Shown: positions 60,455 through 64,000 of the stretch, piece after piece
Layout: the number at the start of each line of letters is the position of its first letter
Numbering within the stretch: the first letter of the stretch is position 1
Assembly: GCA_027924585.1 (NCBI GenBank)
Contig: BSBM01000370.1
Location: forward strand, 29,223,501 to 29,287,500
Direction of reading: 5' to 3'
Source of the DNA: Larix kaempferi
Lineage: Eukaryota > Streptophyta > Pinopsida > Pinales > Pinaceae
DNA length: 64,000 nt
The notes under the pieces: generated by a model
The model's database searches: none
Seen by the model: the letters and a program-made list of their open reading frames with translations, nothing else
What the model was told of the DNA's origin: nothing
Translations under genes and position numbers: made by a program

Positions 60455-61190
60455 AACTTGGTGACCACCCAATGCCTTGGCCTCTCCATTGTGCGACACG
60501 ATTGAAGCAGAACCCCTATCAGTAGCAACCCGAGGCAAGAATAGAATACCCATACTTTTGGAAATCATTTCAAATTTTTTTTGCATCTGCGGAGTGTTTT
60601 TTCCATAATTGCACAGGAATCTCATCGCCTTTCTCCTTTTTTCCACTCTCTAGCAAAACACAAACTAGGAACCCTTTCATCATCTAGAACAATGTAACTT
60701 CCCTCTCGTATAATTCCTAGCAAGCTCTGGTTCTATCGAGATCGTGTATCCACTCCACAAGAGCCAAGAAATTTTCCACTAGCTTCACTTCCTCTAATTC
60801 ATCCTAGAGTTCCCTCTCCACCACTTCGACTTCTTCCCGAATTGACTGCAAGATCATTGCCTTGTACAAACACGCCGCTCAGGACACCCTCAGCTTCTCC
60901 CTATTGTACCACTGTGATCTAGCATGCATTTTCCCCTTCACCTCTTCGCTTTGCTCCATCACCTTAGTTTTGAAGCTCCTCGGGAAAACAAAGATCATAT
61001 TCTCTGCCTCCACCAAGATTGCCTCAACCATTACTGTAAATAACACCACCTCCTAGCTTCGTCACTTATAGAATATGTTTCCCTACATGTCATAATCTCC
61101 ATAAATGTCTATTATTACTCCACTCATTTTCCATGCCTCAAACCTCATTCCCATACCCATGACGAATTTCACGATTACTTGCGAGGACAT
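60455..61190 (-). pseudogene. Decayed minus-strand frame, coiled-coil-like, unrecognised
   Basis: With a few stops skipped, the minus strand reads EAENMIFVFPRSFKTKVMEQ, then AMILQSIREEVEVVERELKD, then VENFLALVEWIHDLDRTRAC, then ISKSMGILFLPRVATDRGSA. The Glu/Lys/Leu pattern in the middle fits a coiled coil. TAG/TGA codons and shifts interrupt it. Upstream (to about 61380) the decay is too heavy to follow. It may be a gag or accessory gene of an LTR element, but no defining motif was seen. Confidence 0.4.
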
Positions 61191-61429
61191 TCCCCATGGT
61201 CTGCAATTATTCTCCACCTAGTACCTATCCAGCCCACATCTCTGTTTAACTACCTTTGTACTCTCCTCTCGATTTCCCCTAAGTCTCATAATCACTCCTT
61301 GAATCATTGTACCTCTACCACCTAGATCACGTGTTGGCCCACGTCTGCCACGGGTTCCCCCCCTTGGACGATGAACTCCCACATCTGGGATATAATATCA
61401 TTTTTTTTTAATTCAAAAATGTAATGTAG

Positions 61430-62160
61430 TTTATGATGATGATGGTTAACATCATCTAAGATACCATCATCACCATCTAACAAACACAAACATCATCTAA
61501 AATACACATAAAAAATAGATAACATCATCTAAACTACACATAAAAAAATAGATAACATCATCTAAAATACACATAAAAAATTAGATAACATCATCTAAAA
61601 TACACATAGAAAATTAGATAACATCATCTAAAATATACATCTATCATCACCTATCAAACATGATAATCACCATCTAACATTCACATAAAAAATTAGCTAA
61701 CATAATCATACATAAAGTACATCAATCACAATTAGCATACACATCTAAAAAATGCAACCATTACCTAACAACATCAGGTACCATACACATTGAACATCAC
61801 CTAACATACACATCTAATATAGACATATAATAAACAAAAACATTCACATATAATATTGTCACCTACCATCATCTAAGATAAACATCTAATCATTGCATCT
61901 AAAATCACCTGACATCATCTAACATACCATCGTCATCATCACCATCTAACAAACATAAACATCATCTAAAATTAGCTAACAACATATAAAATACACATCT
62001 ATCATCACCTATCAAATATGATAAGCACCATCTAACATACACATAAAAAATAGCTAAAACATTTAACACATATAAACGACATCTGGCATATAAATCTAAA
62101 AATAACATCTAACAAAACACAAACATTATCTAACATCACCATCAAACACATCTAATAAGT
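61430..62160. repeat. 35-bp AT-rich tandem repeat
   Basis: Units of the form TAGATAACATCATCTAAAAT + ACACATAAAAAAT are clearest at 61500-61640, with more diverged copies to about 62160. The words CATCATCTAA and ACATATAAAT recur throughout. It lies directly downstream of the minus-strand pseudogene copy B. Confidence 0.8.
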
Positions 62161-62379
62161 ATCAATTAACATACACATATAGAAAACATATCTGACATTG
62201 CATAACAATATACACATCAACATCAACATATAAATAAAGTACATCAAAATGAACATGAAAAATGCACTATGCATACATACATACATATATATATGAACAA
62301 TAATATCAAAATCATGATACACGATGTCAAATATACATCTCAAGTCAAATATTTGTTATAGTATATATATCTGGTCAAC

Positions 62380-64000
62380 CTGCAGAACGAAAGGTATCGG
62401 TACCTCCACCAACAGATCCAATGGCATTGATACCTCCACCAGACAGAGGCATCCTATTTGGAATAGTCAAGGTTGTGTTTGTAGTAGAATACGATGGATA
62501 GTCGTCTGTCAATGGAGGAGAGGGCAGTCATTTGACGTGCAGTAGATGCGACAGAGATGGTGTTGGGTCGACTGCATGTGGAGGAAAGGGTGGTCAACCA
62601 ACTAATTGAGGAGGATATGGTGGTCGATCATCATGGGGAGAAGGAGGAGAAGTTGGATGAGATGGTGGTTGATCAACTCGATGAGGTGAAGGAGGAGGTG
62701 GAGGAGGAGATGGATGAGATGGCGGTCGATCAACTCGATGAGGTGAAGAAGGAGGTGGAGGAGGAGATGGATGAGATGGTGGTTGGTTAGATCGGTGAGG
62801 TGAAGGAGGAGGTGGAGGAAGAGATAATGAGATGGTGGTTGGTCAACTCGGTGAGGTGAAGGGGGAGCTGGATGAGATGGTGGTTGTTCAACTCAGTGAG
62901 GTGATGGAGGAGTTGGAGGAGGAGTTGGATGAGATGGTGATTGGTCAACTTGATGAGGTGAAGGAGGAGGTGGAGGAGGTGGAGAAAGAGGATGACCACC
63001 CTCAGCGAATGGAGTAGACAAAGTCTCAATGTCATGGCCATCCCTCAACGTTGCTATAATGTTAGTAGCTATGATGTTATGACATGTAAGAAGCATCATA
63101 TCGCCCGGAAGGTCCCTCCACATCTCCACAAGCTCGAGGTCTCATGTGATATTCTGAACTGGTATAGGGAGGACTCCCTGCCCAGTCATAAATGTAGACA
63201 ACTAGTCCATCAAACACTACCTGTCTCTAGAAGTATGCCTACAACACATGCCGGGTCTCAGTAGCTCAATAACTTGACCCACCGACCCGGACTCAGCCAT
63301 CTCAATGCCAACAGTTTGGGGAGATCGGTCCCTAACAAAGTTACCAATATCTACAAAATATATAGTACACAACAATAATTAGACAATTTCAAAAACCAAT
63401 TTAAATAAAGTGATAGAATTAATTTTATTTGTATTAAGTAAGATAATAAAATGAAACTATATTAATTTAAACATAACAATAATATTACCTCAAGCATCTA
63501 GTGGCTCATCCAGGGTGAAGAATATTTTCAGACATCCTCGCTAATCCAACCATGCATAAGGACATGGCACCATGTCTAAACTATGTTCATCCTCTCTGGC
63601 TAGTAGGTCCACTATCTCAGATGTGATCCTGGCAGTGAACATCGAATGACCCCTCTTTGGAAGCATCCCTCCCCACACATGCATCTGTGATTTAGTCATC
63701 GGCCTAGGAGGGAGACAATCAAACAAAGGCCTCGTGACTGAAAACCTCTCAAAAAATAAACAAAAAAACAATAAAGCAAAAGGAAATTTGGCCCTTCCCT
63801 CGAACTATGCACGACATCTATCAAGAGCAAAACATAACTGCCGCAAAAAAATGGGAAACCACTGAATCCATCCTGGCCTCTGCACTAAATGATCAACATA
63901 ATATAATAGAGGGCGACTAATGTGTTTCCCATCAGTGATGTAGTGTGCAATGGTTTTCACCAACAATGAGAGGCACCTAACCTCCTCTCTACCGACATAA
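62380..64000 (-). pseudogene. Decayed gene of an unrecognised repeated family, copy B (cut by window end)
   Basis: The minus strand from 64000 reads HCW-type broken sequence, then a better-kept part: HVWGGMLPKRGHSMFTARIT then SEIVDLLAREDEHSLDMVPC. An intron (donor GAG|GTAATA near 63489, acceptor TTTGTAG|ATATTGG near 63353) is followed by GNFVRDRSPQTVGIEMAESG and MWRDLPGDMMLLTCHNIIAT. After that comes a Pro-rich 57-bp repeat and a Gly-rich end (SGGGINAIGSVGGGTDTFRS). Motif order and intron position equal those of copy A at 8061-9850. Family not recognised; stops interrupt the frame. Confidence 0.55.
62656..62990. repeat. 57-bp GA-rich minisatellite
   Basis: GATGAGATGG(T/C)GGT starts units at 62656, 62713 and 62770, with further variants to about 62990. 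On the minus strand it encodes Pro/His-rich units (PSPHQVDQSPSHPTPPP). The plus strand is an open Glu/Val/Asp-rich frame and is regarded as the shadow. Confidence 0.85.

Overview
This window looks like nuclear DNA from a large, repeat-rich plant genome. The signs are AT-rich intergenic sequence, a plant-type Agenet/ENT gene with a 2-kb GT-AG intron, an L1-type LINE with plant-style ORF1/ORF2, a tRNA-Asp-type primer binding site in an LTR element, a MULE transposase with a SWIM finger, and tRNA-derived SINEs. Very low gene density and many decayed elements would suit a gymnosperm, but nothing in the sequence proves that. There are no operons, rRNA genes or CRISPR arrays. Exon coordinates were worked out by hand from reading frame plus GT-AG consensus.

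Layout. 1-1.43 kb: AT-rich DNA. 1.44-5.32 kb: the one convincingly intact host gene, a plant Tudor-like (Agenet) protein with a C-terminal ENT domain, preceded by a TATA box. 5.4-7.9 kb: local tandem duplications, including a 381-bp unit with a strong hairpin. 8.06-9.85 kb: a decayed minus-strand gene of an unrecognised family; a second copy lies at 62.4-64.0 kb and runs off the end. 10.1-12.85 kb and 41.3-45.2 kb: two nearly identical segments in opposite orientation, each holding the last three exons of a universal-stress-protein-like gene and a short GC-rich hairpin, with SINEs nearby. 15-19.8 kb: a LINE relic, a SINE and a multi-exon pseudogene with phase-0, apparently duplicated exons. 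22.9-25.5 kb: a 24-bp self-complementary minisatellite mixed with (TCA)n blocks. 27.8-32.9 kb: a decayed multi-exon MULE transposase gene (minus strand) with duplicated tail exons. 34.1-34.5 kb: a 39-bp repeat encoding 13-residue units.

37.3-38.7 kb is the most unusual locus. A 1.3-kb insertion with a perfect 17-bp target-site duplication joins a mitochondrial-processing-peptidase-beta segment to an LEA_3-like segment, and ends in the 3' tail and A-tract of a LINE like the one at 53.1-59.8 kb. 45.7-50.7 kb: an LTR element with gag but no visible pol. 53.1-59.8 kb: a structurally full-length but mutated LINE with its own 17-bp target-site duplication. 59.8-62.3 kb: a decayed minus-strand coiled-coil-like reading frame and a 35-bp AT-rich repeat.

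How the parts relate: most coding sequence is transposon-derived. The LINE and the chimeric insertion share a 3'-terminal hairpin, which suggests that LINE machinery of this type made the chimera. The Agenet/ENT gene is the only likely functional host gene; the two stress-protein segments keep open frames but lack a visible 5' part.
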